A model generated the notes under the pieces. It searched no databases. It was not told where the DNA came from and saw only the letters and a list, made by a program, of their open reading frames with translations. This document shows positions 45,159 through 55,932 of a stretch of 64,000 nt of DNA, piece by piece; positions within the stretch are counted from its first letter, which is position 1; each line of letters starts with the position of its first letter. A program made the translations under genes and the position numbers. This DNA comes from Corynebacterium occultum (GTDB lineage Bacteria; Actinomycetota; Actinomycetes; Mycobacteriales; Mycobacteriaceae): NCBI RefSeq assembly GCF_009734425.1, contig NZ_CP046455.1:186001-250000 (forward strand), written 5' to 3'.

Positions 45159-46096
45159 GTCGGCTATTCCAGCTCACCCTGATCGTCCTGGTCCTCCTCA
45201 GCCTGCCACTGCTGATGGTCGATCTCTTCAGCAGCGTGATCCTCTCCCCGGTGGGCGGTGGACTCGGCATCATCCTCGGACTGGTGTACGCCTTGCTGTG
45301 GATTTTCATCCTGCGGGTTTCCGCGGCCTGGCCCCGCGCCGGGTGGTGGTGGCTGGTATCTAGCCTGCTCTGGGGTGGGGGAGTGTCCTTCCTGGTGGTG
45401 TTGCTCAGTGGGTTGCCGATCCTGGAGCTGGCGGAGAAGTTCAACTTGACCTTCACCCTGGCTTCCTGGGGTGGGGCTTATCCGGAGGAGCTGGGGAAGG
45501 CGCTGGGGGTGGCCGTCATCCTGTTCAGTTTCCATCGTCTGACCCGGCCCTGGCACGGTTTCATCACCGGTGCCCTGGTCGGTCTTGGTTTTGAGGTGAT
45601 GGAGAATATTCCCTATGGCGCATATGGGGCGCTCCTGAACCCGAACTCGGATCTTGATGGTGCTCTGATCACCTGGTTGTCCCGGGTGGTGTTGGGGCCG
45701 GGGCTGCATGTGGCCTTCACCGCCCTTGCCGGTTGGGGTGTGGGGCTGGCGATTTTCACGGCGCAGCGCTCCACACTGTGGCGTTGGTCGGTCGCCCTGT
45801 TCTGGGTGCTCATCGCCTTTGCCCTCCATTTCGCCTGGAATCTGATGTGGGAGGACCCCCGCTTCCAGTTGGTGACCATGGCGGTGGTGGCGGTGCTGCT
45901 GTACCCGTTGTTCATCTGGCTCTACCGGCGTTGTCACCGCCTGGCGAAGCAGGATGCCACCCAGGTGGAACTGCCGGTGATGATCACCAGCCTGGTCGGC
46001 CTGGAGGCTTATCGACGATCCCTTAATTCCCACCTGGTGGAAAGAAGTGGGACTGATTTCCCACATATAGCTACACCGAATCACGGGATTGATTAA
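45155..46096 (+). CDS. PrsW-family intramembrane metalloprotease
   Basis: A 313-residue polytopic membrane protein with about eight helices. It shows PrsW/CAAX-like motifs: YPEELGKALGVAV (Glu-Glu), VGLGFEVMENIPYG (second motif with Glu) and GPGLHVAFTALAGWGVG, with a further His in FALHFAWNLMW. Family members cleave membrane proteins such as anti-sigma factors. The upstream overlapping gene encodes a single-pass membrane protein. The short cytoplasmic tail has no known domain. Confidence 0.8.
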   Translation: MSRLFQLTLIVLVLLSLPLLMVDLFSSVILSPVGGGLGIILGLVYALLWIFILRVSAAWPRAGWWWLVSSLLWGGGVSFLVVLLSGLPILELAEKFNLTFTLASWGGAYPEELGKALGVAVILFSFHRLTRPWHGFITGALVGLGFEVMENIPYGAYGALLNPNSDLDGALITWLSRVVLGPGLHVAFTALAGWGVGLAIFTAQRSTLWRWSVALFWVLIAFALHFAWNLMWEDPRFQLVTMAVVAVLLYPLFIWLYRRCHRLAKQDATQVELPVMITSLVGLEAYRRSLNSHLVERSGTDFPHIATPNHGID

Positions 46097-46625
46097 GGTT
46101 TATTAAAGAAAATGTCAATGCAAAATATTGTGAATATCGAAGTTATAGTCGGGGAAATGTGAAGCGACCTTAATTGCTTTTCCATGGCAAATGAATATCT
46201 CAATATGCTGGGTTCGTATTGCCCATGAGTTTCCGCGGGAAGGGAAACGAGGGTGGGGGTGTGGATGCCCCCGCTGAGCTGCAGTAATCACCCTTTTGTG
46301 GCTCATGAATTTAAGTTTATCAAATTGTTATAAACCTATTTTCCATCCCCACCGCCCCCTGTTTCGGGGGCGGGTAAATGGGGGTTGAGCTGCTCCTTTA
46401 GGGCCTCCCACGTGGCCCTGATTTAAGTTCTGCCTGTACTTGGAATAAGGGTCTATTCGGTTCCGCACATTCTTATTCCGATGAAAATTCAGGGTGTGGG
46501 CGTTATCGTTAACCTTGACATCGGCCTCCCCTGGTGGGGGTCCGTCGAAAAACTTAAGCGTCCATCGTCAACAAGCGATTCAGGCGTCATGTGATCCGAC
46601 AATCCACGATAGCTAAGGAATGCCA
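46097..46625. other. Long AT-rich intergenic region
   Basis: About 530 bp without a credible gene. It holds a GC-rich hairpin (CCGCCCCC/GGGGGCGG, 46352-46373), a smaller dyad AGGGCC...GGCCCT (46400-46419) and, near its end, promoter-like sequence including TTGACA at about 46516. The length suggests extensive regulation of the following small secreted-protein genes, or an unannotated small RNA. Confidence 0.5.
46352..46373. terminator. GC-rich hairpin downstream of prsW
   Basis: CCGCCCCC pairs with GGGGGCGG around TGTTTC, followed by GTAAATG. It could end the PrsW operon transcript, although it lies about 255 nt beyond the stop codon and lacks a U-run. Confidence 0.4.
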
Positions 46626-46991
46626 ATGCGTAAGCTCCGTAATGCGGCCATCGCCGCCGCAGCCGCCACCGCCCTGACCCTGGGCGCCACCTCCGTCGCC
46701 ACCGCCGAGACCTATGTCCCGCCGCGCGAGGGCGATATCGTCGTCACGGAGGGCTCCTCCATTCCGGTCGGTAGCTCCGAGGGGCTCGGCGATAACCTGA
46801 ACGGCCAGAACGAGGCTGACGGTCGTGCCCTCTTCGGCTCCTCCAAGGTCAACCCGGAGACCGGCGCCACCTTCGACGGACAGCCGGCCTGGGCCAAGCT
46901 GCTCTACGGTCTGACCGTGACCGGTGCCATCGGCTCCGTCATCGGCCTGATCGTTGGCCCGCTGTACAACTTCATTGTCCACGGCCAGTAA
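46626..46991 (+). CDS. Small secreted protein, first of a paralogous pair
   Basis: A 121-residue exported protein. The Sec signal peptide MRKLRNAAIAAAAATALTLG is cut after about ATAE. An unstructured Ser/Gly-rich middle (VTEGSSIPVGSSEGLGDNLN) follows, and then a C-terminal hydrophobic helix (about 92-115: LLYGLTVTGAIGSVIGLIVG). AAGGA lies 6 nt before ATG 46626. It shares this layout with the next gene, including the PxWA stretch before the helix. Function unknown; a cell-envelope (mycomembrane) location is inferred. Confidence 0.7.
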   Translation: MRKLRNAAIAAAAATALTLGATSVATAETYVPPREGDIVVTEGSSIPVGSSEGLGDNLNGQNEADGRALFGSSKVNPETGATFDGQPAWAKLLYGLTVTGAIGSVIGLIVGPLYNFIVHGQ

Positions 46992-47025
46992 TTAAGACCC
47001 GACCGTTTTCAAGAAAGGCAATCAC

Positions 47026-47349
47026 ATGAAGATCCGTAACGCAGCCGTTGCAGCCGCCGCCGCCCTGGCCCTGACCTTCTCCGGCACTGCAGTCGCAGGC
47101 GCTGAGGAAGCTCAGCCCGCCCCCGCCGCTGGTTCCTCCATCGCGGGTTCCTCCGACCTTTTTGACTCTGTCGACGCAGATGACCGCGTCACCGGCGGTG
47201 ACCTGCTGGGCGAGAGCCGTTCCGATGAAACCAACCCGGAGTGGGCCATGATCTGGCGCGACGCTACTGAGATAATCGGTATCACCGCCGTTGTGGGTGG
47301 CATGATCGCTTTCGCCAACTACCTGCAGTTCCTCGCCGCTAACCGCTGA
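47026..47349 (+). CDS. Small secreted protein, second of a paralogous pair
   Basis: A 107-residue exported protein with signal peptide MKIRNAAVAAAAALALTFSG cut after AGAE. A short Ala/Pro/Ser linker follows, then a C-terminal hydrophobic segment (WAMIWRDATEIIGITAVVGG...ANYLQFLAANR). AGAAAGG precedes ATG 47026, 34 nt after the first gene, and a strong terminator follows, so the pair is one transcript. The similarity of signal, linker and tail indicates tandem duplication. No known family is recognised. Confidence 0.7.
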   Translation: MKIRNAAVAAAAALALTFSGTAVAGAEEAQPAPAAGSSIAGSSDLFDSVDADDRVTGGDLLGESRSDETNPEWAMIWRDATEIIGITAVVGGMIAFANYLQFLAANR

Positions 47350-47366
47350 TCTGGCGCTGAATAAGG

Positions 47367-47410
47367 GCCCGGCGCTCCTCTCTGGAATTGAGAGGAGCCC
47401 CGGGCTTTTT
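47367..47410 (+). terminator. Rho-independent terminator after the small secreted-protein pair
   Basis: GCCCGG-C-GCTCCTCTC pairs with GAGAGGAGC-C-CCGGGC around TGGAATT and is followed by TTTTT. A typical strong terminator. Confidence 0.85.
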
Positions 47411-47467
47411 CTCATGTCCGGGCCTAGGATGAGGCCTTGTCATCGGAATCGGGGAGAGGTGTGTGGG

Positions 47468-48037
47468 ATGAAACGCGCTAGAGCAGGGGGACGTCACCTC
47501 AATCGGTTGTCCTGGTTGGTCGGACTACTTGCCCTGTTGCTGGTCGCCTTTCTCTCCACCACCGCCTGGTTTCTCTATCCGCCGCGTGATGTCCCGCCGC
47601 GTTCTGATGTGGTGCTGGTGCTGGCTGGTGCCAGTGACGGCCGCCATGAATACGGCGCCCGCCTGGTGGATGAGGGGGTGGCGGGCATCCTGGTGATCTC
47701 CAATTGGAAGGGCGTTGAAGATGAGGTGGGCTGGGAGCATTGCCGCGGTTCGGCACGTCCCGCCGATGCAGACTCGCTGTGCATGAAACCTTCCCCGGTG
47801 ACCACGGTGGGTGAGGCGCAGACCTTTGCGCAACTGGCGCAGGAGCAGGGTTGGGAAAGTGTGGTCGTGGTGACCAACCGTCCTCATACCCGCCGCGTCC
47901 GGAGTGTCTTCGAGCAGTGCTCGGAGGTGCCCGCCACCGTGGTCTTCCATGGCTGGGTGGATAAGCTCCGTATTCCTTATCATGTGGCCCGGGAGTTGGG
48001 CGGATATTTGAAATTCTGGATCACCGACCCCTGCTGA
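47468..48037 (+). CDS. YdcF/SanA-like DUF218 membrane protein
   Basis: A 189-residue protein with an N-terminal transmembrane anchor (about 12-35, LSWLVGLLALLLVAFLSTTA) and a DUF218 domain (DVVLVLAGASDGRHEYGARLVDEGVAGILVIS...TTVGEAQTFAQLAQEQGWESVVVVTNRPHTRR). The family is implicated in envelope maintenance without a settled reaction. GGAGAGG precedes ATG 47468. Confidence 0.78.
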   Translation: MKRARAGGRHLNRLSWLVGLLALLLVAFLSTTAWFLYPPRDVPPRSDVVLVLAGASDGRHEYGARLVDEGVAGILVISNWKGVEDEVGWEHCRGSARPADADSLCMKPSPVTTVGEAQTFAQLAQEQGWESVVVVTNRPHTRRVRSVFEQCSEVPATVVFHGWVDKLRIPYHVARELGGYLKFWITDPC

Positions 48038-48260
48038 TCTTTGTGGGTTGACCTTCTGCGCCCTGTGGGGGTGTGAATATCTATCACTTAGTAGTAGTCC
48101 CAGCTAGCAGGGGTAATTTAGGGTGTTCTGGGGGTGGTCGCCGGTCGATTGACAGGTATATTATTGTGGTATGAGTCACATTCCTTGGCGTGAGCTGCAG
48201 GTTTTCCCGCACGGGGGGTTGCGCGGTCTTTTCAGACGGTGTTTTCTGGGCTCTAGTGAA

Positions 48261-48278
48261 ATCTATAGATCAATAGAT
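48261..48278. promoter_or_regulatory. AmtR-type nitrogen-control box upstream of gltB
   Basis: ATCTATAGATCAATAGAT is a near-perfect match to the palindromic box bound by the corynebacterial nitrogen regulator AmtR (ATCTAT-N6-ATAGAT). It lies 48 bp before the gltB start, which is a known AmtR target in C. glutamicum. Confidence 0.8.
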
Positions 48279-48325
48279 AGGTTTTGCTGAGGTGTATGTC
48301 CGGTGAAGCCCCAAAGGGAGGCGCA

Positions 48326-51300
48326 ATGAATAAACAGGGACTCTATGATCCGAGCCATGAGAAGGACGCCTGTGGTGTGGCCTTCCTGGCGGATCTGCAC
48401 GGTCGCCCCAGCCGCACACTGGTCGAGCAGGCCATCCAGGCATTGTGCAACCTTGAACACCGCGGTGCCGCCGGGGCTGAGCCCACCACCGGTGATGGCG
48501 CCGGCATCCTGATGCAGCTGCCCCATGGGTTCTACCGGGAAATCCTCGCCGAGCAGCGCATCGAACTACCGGAACCCGGCCACTATGCCACCGGCATCGT
48601 CTTCCTGCCCCGAACCCGCATGGCCCGGATGGATGCCCAGCGAGAGATCGAAGGCATCATCATTCAGGAAGGTGCACAGGTTCTGGCCTGGCGTGATGTC
48701 CCCTTCAACGCGGCAGAGCTGGGTTCCATGGCCCGGGAGGCCATGCCGGGGCTGGCCCAGATCTTCCTCACTGCGGAGGGGAAATCCAGCCTTGACCTGG
48801 ACCGCCTGATGTTCTTCATCCGCAACCGCTGCTCCCGTGAGCTGGGCCAGTCCAATGATGAGCCCACCGTCTATTTCCCCTCATTGTCCTCCCGGACCAT
48901 CGTCTACAAGGGCATGTTCACCACCTCCCAGCTCGCCGGTTTCTACACCGACCTGCAGGATCCCCGCATGGCTAGCGCCATCTGCCTGGTGCACTCCCGT
49001 TTCTCCACCAATACCTTCCCCAGCTGGCCACTGGCGCACCCCTATCGGCTGGTGGCCCACAACGGTGAGATCAACACCGTCCGCGGCAATGAGAACTGGA
49101 TGCGGGCCCGGGAATCCCTGATCAACTCGGAAAGCCTGGGACCCCTGGGCAGGGCACTGCCGGTGTGCACTCCGGGAGGTTCGGACACCGCCCGTTTCGA
49201 TGAGGTCCTGGAGCTGCTCTACCTGGGTGGACGCAGCCTGCCCCATGCGGTGGCGATGATGGTGCCCCAGGCCTGGGAGAATGACAAGACACTGGACCTT
49301 GAGCTGCGGGACTTCTATGAGTACCACTCCTGCCTGATGGAACCCTGGGATGGTCCAGCCGCTCTCGCCTTCACCGATGGCCGCTATGTTGGCGCGGTGC
49401 TGGACCGCAATGGTCTACGCCCCGGGAGGATCTGGGTCAGCGATGAAGGCCTGGTGGTCATGGCCTCAGAGGTCGGGGTGCTGGACATCGACCCTGATCG
49501 CATTGTGCAGCGCACCAGGGTGCAGCCCGGCCGGATGTTCCTCATCGACACCGAACAGGGGCGCATCATCCCCGATGCGGAGATCAAGCATGAGCTGGCC
49601 ACCGCCCAACCCTATGGGCAGTGGATCCGGGAGAACTTCGTCCACCTGGATGGTCTGCCCCAGACCCGCTACGACTACATGCCCCATGATCGGGTGGTGC
49701 TGCGGCAACGGGTCTTCGGCATCACCGAGGAGGATGTGGATCTGCTGATCCAGCCGATGGCACTGAAGGGTTCCGAGGCCATCGGGTCCATGGGTTCGGA
49801 TACCCCGATCGCTGCCATCTCCCAGCGCCCCAGGATGCTCTTCGACTTCTTTTCCCAGCGTTTCGCCCAGGTCACCAACCCACCCCTGGACTCCATCCGG
49901 GAGAAGCCGGTGACCTCCATGTACACCCTGCTGGGTGCGGAGGCGGACCTGCTCAACCCCGGTGCGGAGAGCGCCCGCCGGATCCGCCTGGACCGCCCCA
50001 TCATCGACAATGATGAGCTGGCCACCCTCATCCACGCTAATGACCACGGAGAATGGGGCCGTTTCGACTCTGTGGTGGTGTCCGGGCTCTACCCGGTGGC
50101 GCACCGCGGTGCCGGGCTGCGAGATGCCATCCGCCGCGTGCGTCGAGAGGTCTCGGCGGCGGTGGCTGAGGGCACAACCCTGATCGTGCTCTCCGATCGA
50201 GAATCCGATGAGCGACTGGCCCCCATCCCCTCCCTCCTGCTGGTCTCTGCCGTCCACCAGCAGCTGGTCACCGAGAAAGTACGGACCCGCTGCTCCCTGA
50301 TCATCGAGTGTGGTGATGCCCGTGAGGTGCATCATCTGGCCATGTTGATCAGCTTCGGGGCAGATGCCATCAACCCCTACATGGCCTTCGAGACCATCGA
50401 TGAGCTGCGTATCAAGGGTCAGCTGGCGGGTCTGGACCTGGCTGCGGCCGGCGCCAACTATCTAAAGGCCGCCACCAATGGGGTACTCAAGATCATGTCC
50501 AAGATGGGCATCGCCGCCGTGGCCTCCTACCGGGGTGCTCAGCTCGCCGATGTCATCGGTCTTTCCCAGGAACTGCTGGACAGTTATTTCGGCGGCATCG
50601 CCGCACCCATCGGCGGAATCGGGCTGGCGGAGGTGGCCGCGGACGTCGCCAAGCGGCACCGCAGCGCTTTCCTGCCCCGCCCGGAGGAGCAGGCGCACCG
50701 CGAGCTGGACCTGGGTGGGGAGTACCGCTGGCGCCGGGAGGGCGAATTCCACCTCTTCAACCCGGAAACCATCTTCAAGCTGCAGCACGCCACCCGCAGC
50801 GGCCGGGAGGACATCTTCCGGGAGTACACCGCAGCCATTGATTCCCAGTCCGAGCGACTGGGCACCCTGCGCGGACTCTTCGAGTTCGCCCCGGAGCTCC
50901 CACCCGTGCCGATCGAGGAGGTCGAGGAGGTCGCGGACATCGTCAAGCGCTTCTCGACGGGCGCGATGAGCTACGGATCCATCTCCGCCGAGGCCCACGA
51001 GGTCCTGGCGATCGCCATGAACCACCTGGGTGGGATGTCCAACTCCGGCGAGGGCGGGGAGGATACCGCACGCTTCGAACCCGAAGCGAACGGGGATTGG
51101 AAACGCTCCGCCATCAAACAGGTCGCCTCAGGAAGATTCGGCGTGACCAGCCATTACCTCAATAACTGCACCGACATTCAGATCAAGATGGCCCAGGGTG
51201 CCAAGCCCGGTGAGGGAGGTCAGCTGCCGCCGGACAAGGTCTACCCGTGGATCGCCAAGGTGCGGATCACCACCCCGGGCGTGGGCCTGATCTCCCCGCC

Positions 51301-52876
51301 GCCGCACCACGACATCTACTCCATCGAGGACCTCGCCCAGCTGATCCACGACCTCAAGTGCGCGAACCCCGATGCCAGGATTCACGTGAAACTTGTCGCC
51401 GAACAGGGCGTGGGCACGGTCGCCGCAGGTGTGGCCAAGGCCCATGCGGATGTCATCCTCATCTCCGGGCATGATGGCGGCACCGGTGCCTCCCCGTTGA
51501 CCTCGCTGAAGCACGCCGGTGGCCCCTGGGAACTCGGGCTGGCCGAAACTCAGCAGACCTTGCTGCTCAACGGATTGCGGGACCGCGTCCGCCTTCAGAC
51601 TGACGGCCAGCTCAAGACCGGCCGGGACGTCATCATCGCCGCCCTGCTAGGTGCCGAGGAATTCGGTTTCGCCACCGCACCCCTGGTGGTGGAAGGTTGC
51701 GTCATGATGCGGGTCTGCCACCTGGACACCTGCCCTGTGGGCATCGCCACCCAGAACCCCAAGCTGCGGGAAAGATTCACCGGAAAAGCTGAGCACGTGA
51801 TCAACTTCTTCACCTTCCTCGCCCAGGAAGTCCGTGAATACCTCGCCCAGCTGGGTTTCCGCACTTTGGATGAGGCCATCGGGCAGGCCCAGGTGTTGCG
51901 ACAGTGCAGGGATCTGGACGTCGGCCGGGCAGCCAAGCTCAACCTCAGCCCCATCTTCCACCGGCCCAACAGCAACTTCCCCGGGCAGCAGATCCGGCAT
52001 GCGATCCCTCAGGACCACAGTCTGGACAAGTCCCTGGACAATAAACTGATCGCGGACACCAGGGAAATCATCACCGCTGCAGCCACCTGGGCCTCTGGGA
52101 ATGCGCATACCCCCGGTGTCCCGGGTGGGTCGGGCCCCCGGCTCTCCTTGAACTACCCGCTGAGCAATATCAACCGGTCCGTGGGCACCATGCTCGGCTC
52201 CCGCATCACCCGCGCCACAGGTGCCCAGGGACTGCCCGAGGGCACCATCACCCTCAACTTTCGGGGTGCCGCCGGCAACTCCTTCGGGGCCTTCATCCCC
52301 GCCGGACTCACCCTCAACCTCCACGGTGATGCCAATGACTACGTGGGCAAGGGGCTCTCCGGCGGGCGGATCACCATCCGCCCCGACGGAAAGGAAGCTG
52401 AGCGGCAGGGTAGCCAGCCGCAGATCATCGCCGGCAATGTCATCGCCTATGGTGCCACCTCCGGTGAACTCTTCATCCGGGGTGAGGTGGGGGAGCGCTT
52501 CTGCGTGCGAAACTCCGGTGCCACCGCCGTGGTGGAGGGCATCGGCAACCACGGTTGTGAATACATGACCGGCGGCAGAGTAGTGGTGCTCGGTGAGGTG
52601 GGCACGAACTTCGGTGCCGGCATGTCCGGCGGCATCGCCTACCTTCCCCGTTCCGCTGACCTGCCGGGAAGGGTCAACCCCGAGCTGGTCGACATTGAGG
52701 AGCTCAACCCTGCCGATGTGGAATGGGTCGAAGAGACCATCGCCCGCCACATCCGCCTGACCGGCTCCCGGACTCCCTTCCGTGCCGCCGACCTGCTCAA
52801 AATCATGCCGCGGGACTACCGCCGCGTGACACTCGAATTCAACACCAGCCCCGCAATCAGAGAGGCAGTGAACTGA
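48326..52876 (+). CDS. gltB: Glutamate synthase (NADPH) large subunit
   Basis: A 1516-residue GOGAT alpha subunit of full length. The class II glutaminase domain starts with Cys16 in [17 protein letters not shown], which becomes the N-terminal nucleophile after propeptide removal. The central domain and the FMN-binding synthase domain follow, with [20 protein letters not shown] and [25 protein letters not shown] segments. The 3Fe-4S cluster uses Cys1125-x5-Cys1131-x4-Cys1136 ([12 protein letters not shown]), and the C-terminal beta-helix (GxxG repeats) closes the protein. It makes two glutamates from glutamine and 2-oxoglutarate. GGGAGG supports ATG 48326. It overlaps gltD by one base and is probably AmtR-repressed. 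Confidence 0.97.
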   Translation: MNKQGLYDPSHEKDACGVAFLADLHGRPSRTLVEQAIQALCNLEHRGAAGAEPTTGDGAGILMQLPHGFYREILAEQRIELPEPGHYATGIVFLPRTRMARMDAQREIEGIIIQEGAQVLAWRDVPFNAAELGSMAREAMPGLAQIFLTAEGKSSLDLDRLMFFIRNRCSRELGQSNDEPTVYFPSLSSRTIVYKGMFTTSQLAGFYTDLQDPRMASAICLVHSRFSTNTFPSWPLAHPYRLVAHNGEINTVRGNENWMRARESLINSESLGPLGRALPVCTPGGSDTARFDEVLELLYLGGRSLPHAVAMMVPQAWENDKTLDLELRDFYEYHSCLMEPWDGPAALAFTDGRYVGAVLDRNGLRPGRIWVSDEGLVVMASEVGVLDIDPDRIVQRTRVQPGRMFLIDTEQGRIIPDAEIKHELATAQPYGQWIRENFVHLDGLPQTRYDYMPHDRVVLRQRVFGITEEDVDLLIQPMALKGSEAIGSMGSDTPIAAISQRPRMLFDFFSQRFAQVTNPPLDSIREKPVTSMYTLLGAEADLLNPGAESARRIRLDRPIIDNDELATLIHANDHGEWGRFDSVVVSGLYPVAHRGAGLRDAIRRVRREVSAAVAEGTTLIVLSDRESDERLAPIPSLLLVSAVHQQLVTEKVRTRCSLIIECGDAREVHHLAMLISFGADAINPYMAFETIDELRIKGQLAGLDLAAAGANYLKAATNGVLKIMSKMGIAAVASYRGAQLADVIGLSQELLDSYFGGIAAPIGGIGLAEVAADVAKRHRSAFLPRPEEQAHRELDLGGEYRWRREGEFHLFNPETIFKLQHATRSGREDIFREYTAAIDSQSERLGTLRGLFEFAPELPPVPIEEVEEVADIVKRFSTGAMSYGSISAEAHEVLAIAMNHLGGMSNSGEGGEDTARFEPEANGDWKRSAIKQVASGRFGVTSHYLNNCTDIQIKMAQGAKPGEGGQLPPDKVYPWIAKVRITTPGVGLISPPPHHDIYSIEDLAQLIHDLKCANPDARIHVKLVAEQGVGTVAAGVAKAHADVILISGHDGGTGASPLTSLKHAGGPWELGLAETQQTLLLNGLRDRVRLQTDGQLKTGRDVIIAALLGAEEFGFATAPLVVEGCVMMRVCHLDTCPVGIATQNPKLRERFTGKAEHVINFFTFLAQEVREYLAQLGFRTLDEAIGQAQVLRQCRDLDVGRAAKLNLSPIFHRPNSNFPGQQIRHAIPQDHSLDKSLDNKLIADTREIITAAATWASGNAHTPGVPGGSGPRLSLNYPLSNINRSVGTMLGSRITRATGAQGLPEGTITLNFRGAAGNSFGAFIPAGLTLNLHGDANDYVGKGLSGGRITIRPDGKEAERQGSQPQIIAGNVIAYGATSGELFIRGEVGERFCVRNSGATAVVEGIGNHGCEYMTGGRVVVLGEVGTNFGAGMSGGIAYLPRSADLPGRVNPELVDIEELNPADVEWVEETIARHIRLTGSRTPFRAADLLKIMPRDYRRVTLEFNTSPAIREAVN

Positions 52877-54417
52877 TGGCCGACCCACATGGATTCCTCA
52901 CCTACCCCCGACGCGAACCCACCCACAAGCCGGTCCCGCTGCGTCTGTTGAGCTTCGGCGAAGTCTATGAAAATTTCGGTGAAGACCAGCTCAAGCAGCA
53001 GGCCGCGCGCTGCATGGACTGCGGTGTGCCCTTCTGTCACCAGGGCTGCCCGCTCGGCAATATCATCCCCGAATGGAATGATCTGGTGCGGCAGAACCGC
53101 TGGCAGGAAGCCCTGGAAAGACTCCACGCCACCAATAACTTCCCCGAATTCACCGGCCGACTCTGCCCCGCCCCCTGCGAAGGTGCCTGCGTACTCGCCA
53201 TCAATGATGATGCGGTGAGCATCAAGAACATCGAGCTGGAGATCATCGAACACGGCTTTCAGGAAGGCTGGATCACCCCGATCCGACCCAGCATGGACAC
53301 CGGACAGAGCGTCGCCGTCATCGGCTCCGGCGCCGCGGGTCTGGCTGCCGCTCAACAGCTGACCCGCGCCGGTCACCGCGTCACCGTCTTCGAACGTGAT
53401 GACCGCCTCGGTGGGCTGATGCGTTATGGCGTGCCGGAGTACAAGATGGAGAACCGCTGGATTGACCGCCGTCTGGAACAGATGCGTGCCGAGGGCACGA
53501 ACTTCCGCACCTCCTTCGCTCCCACCCTGGCTGACCTGGCCGGATTCTCCGCAGTGGTGCTGGCCACCGGCACCCCGGTACCGCGCCCCCTGGATGTACC
53601 GGGCCGCGAACTCGCTGGCATCTACCCGGCCATGGAATACCTCACCGCCCAGAACAAATCCAACGAGGGTGACAGTCCCCGCTCGCTTATCGACGCCCGC
53701 GGCAAGAAGGTCATCATCATCGGTGGCGGTGACACCGGCACGGACTGCTTCGGCACTGCGCTGCGCCAGGGCGCAGCCTCAGTCACCCAGGTGGACATCC
53801 GTCCTGAGGCTCCGGCAACCCGCTCCCCGAAAACCCCCTGGCCGATGTTCCCCCTGATCAAGCGGGTGGCCACCGCTCATGAGGAAGGGGAGTACCGCAT
53901 CAGCGGTGATGAATCTGCCGCCGAGATCGAGGCTCTGGGGCTGGCCACCCGCATGCCCGGTGAACCCCTCGGCCAGCGACTCTTCAACGCTGGCTCAATG
54001 GCCTTTAACGGGGTGGATGGACAGGTGAGTTCCCTGCAGTGCGTGGATATCGAGGTCATTGAGGGAAAGCGTGTGCCGGTACCGGGAACTGATTTCCACC
54101 TCGAAGCAGATCTGGTGTTTATCGCTCTGGGGTTTAGTGGTGCGGAAAGAAGTGGGCTCTTCAGTGAACTGGGTCTGCAGGCGGATTCCCGTGGTCGGAT
54201 CAGCCGGGGCAGCGAATACCGGGCCCAGGCTTCACCCCGCTTCCCGGGTTTCGAGGCCCCCATCTACATCGCCGGGGACAATGGTCGTGGTCAGTCCCTC
54301 ATCGTCTGGGCCATTGCAGAGGGCCGTGCTGCTGCGGCGGCTGTGGACCGCGATCTGATGGGGGAGAGTGCCTTGCCGGTCGCGGTGCGCCCTGAAGATA
54401 AGCCCCTGGCGGTTTAA
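52876..54417 (+). CDS. gltD: Glutamate synthase (NADPH) small subunit
   Basis: A 513-residue GOGAT beta subunit. The N-terminal Fe-S region has CMDCGVPFCHQGCPLGN and CPAPCEGAC. The FAD fold is VIGSGAAGLAAAQQL, and the NADPH fold is IIIGGGDTGTDCFG. The C-terminal FAD motif is YIAGDNGRGQSLIVWAI. It passes electrons from NADPH to GltB. ATG 52876 overlaps the gltB stop (TGATG), giving translational coupling. Confidence 0.97.
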   Translation: MADPHGFLTYPRREPTHKPVPLRLLSFGEVYENFGEDQLKQQAARCMDCGVPFCHQGCPLGNIIPEWNDLVRQNRWQEALERLHATNNFPEFTGRLCPAPCEGACVLAINDDAVSIKNIELEIIEHGFQEGWITPIRPSMDTGQSVAVIGSGAAGLAAAQQLTRAGHRVTVFERDDRLGGLMRYGVPEYKMENRWIDRRLEQMRAEGTNFRTSFAPTLADLAGFSAVVLATGTPVPRPLDVPGRELAGIYPAMEYLTAQNKSNEGDSPRSLIDARGKKVIIIGGGDTGTDCFGTALRQGAASVTQVDIRPEAPATRSPKTPWPMFPLIKRVATAHEEGEYRISGDESAAEIEALGLATRMPGEPLGQRLFNAGSMAFNGVDGQVSSLQCVDIEVIEGKRVPVPGTDFHLEADLVFIALGFSGAERSGLFSELGLQADSRGRISRGSEYRAQASPRFPGFEAPIYIAGDNGRGQSLIVWAIAEGRAAAAAVDRDLMGESALPVAVRPEDKPLAV

Positions 54418-54666
54418 CACGGGCGTATTAGAAGGCATTTCGATAGGTCAGGGAGCTGAGGTGGTTCAGGCTTCCTGATCTTTACTGCGGAGTCTTGATT
54501 CGAATGTGTATGTGCGTGAGTCCTGCCGAACGGGTGCCCCTTCAGATCAGCGCCGCACATGGTCTTATGTAGTTGAACCACCCCCAGGGTGGTGGGCATG
54601 CCCTGCCCGTGTCCCAGCTTCGATATCGAACACGCATTCCATGCACGAGCCTGCCCAGGAACACCT

Positions 54667-55932
54667 ATGCACACCACCCCACACCCCTACTACCGCCACA
54701 CCGACCCCGCCGCCTGTTGGACCACCCACCGCAACCGCCAGGACCTCACCTTCTGGACAAGTGTCACCCCAGACGACGACGCCGATATCGACACCACCAC
54801 CTCCCACCTCGCCGCCCGCACCTCCTTGAGCACAACCACCACACTGACCTGGCTGTCGATCGTCCAACTCCTGCGCCACTACCCGGTGCTGGCTGCCCAC
54901 AACCACGACCTCGGCCTGCTCGACCACCCCAGGCTGCGCGCCATCGAACACGCCCTGATCGCCGTGGACGACCCCGACATCATCACCGAGGTCGATAAGC
55001 ACCTCACCACCTTCCTCACCCCCACCAAAGCCGCGGAAGCCCTCCCGGGGCCGACAACCATCCGCCGGTTCCTTACGCCTCCTCCTCATAGAACACGACA
55101 CCCGGCCGCCGAACACGACACCCACCCAAGAGCCCTGGGCATCCACTTCCGCACCACCGGCACCGGACACACCCAGATCCAGGCGGTGCTCGCCGCCGAT
55201 GACGCCCTGGACATCCACACCATCCTGCGGGCCACCGCCACCGCCGAAGACACCACCCTGCATGACGCCCTGCTGGGGCTGCTCCGCGGGACGATGCACA
55301 ACCCGAAGGTGGTGTACAACCTCTACGGACCAGACGGTGACACCCCGACCTATCTGGCAGGAGCCGGCTACCTCGATGACCGCCAGGCCCGACGCTGGGC
55401 CGAACGGATCACCCACACCCGCACCATGGACCCCCCCGCCCACACCACCACCCTGACCTACCGACCCACCGAGGAAATCATCCGGGCCGTGAAAGGCAGG
55501 GACGGGACCTGTCGGGGGCCGGAGGACTGCGGGATCGATGCCGAGGCCTGCGATGTTGATCATGTGCTCAACCACACCGACGGGGGTCCCACCACCCCTA
55601 GTAACCTGCAGTGTCTGTGTCGCAGGCATCACCTGAGGAAAACCCGTGGGGACCTGAACCTGGTGATGGATGCGCAGGGGGTGTGGAGCTGGACCTATCC
55701 GGATGGTGATGTGGTGGTCACCCACCCGCGGGGGCCTTTGTCTCGGCCGGGCACACTGTTTGCGCAGTCGTTTATGCAGCGTCGTGCCCAACGGGTCAAC
55801 AAACGCCGTACCCGCCCCGACCCCGGAGGAGACAACCCGGGAGGAGGAACCACCCTTCTAAACAATCCCCACAACGGCCAAAGCCCACCACGGGCCGTGG
55901 TGGGCAGGGGGGCGTCGATAAGCAGGGTTTAG
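54667..55932 (+). CDS. DUF222/13E12-type HNH endonuclease domain protein
   Basis: A 421-residue protein with an N-terminal helical DUF222 region and a C-terminal HNH motif ([20 protein letters not shown] followed by [21 protein letters not shown]). This is the 13E12-repeat class common and multi-copy in actinobacteria, often suspected to be mobile-element derived. Composition is extremely Thr/His/Pro-rich. AGGA precedes ATG 54667; an upstream start at 54589 is possible. Target DNA is unknown. It overlaps the 3' end of the convergent copA gene by four bases. Confidence 0.82.
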   Translation: MHTTPHPYYRHTDPAACWTTHRNRQDLTFWTSVTPDDDADIDTTTSHLAARTSLSTTTTLTWLSIVQLLRHYPVLAAHNHDLGLLDHPRLRAIEHALIAVDDPDIITEVDKHLTTFLTPTKAAEALPGPTTIRRFLTPPPHRTRHPAAEHDTHPRALGIHFRTTGTGHTQIQAVLAADDALDIHTILRATATAEDTTLHDALLGLLRGTMHNPKVVYNLYGPDGDTPTYLAGAGYLDDRQARRWAERITHTRTMDPPAHTTTLTYRPTEEIIRAVKGRDGTCRGPEDCGIDAEACDVDHVLNHTDGGPTTPSNLQCLCRRHHLRKTRGDLNLVMDAQGVWSWTYPDGDVVVTHPRGPLSRPGTLFAQSFMQRRAQRVNKRRTRPDPGGDNPGGGTTLLNNPHNGQSPPRAVVGRGASISRV

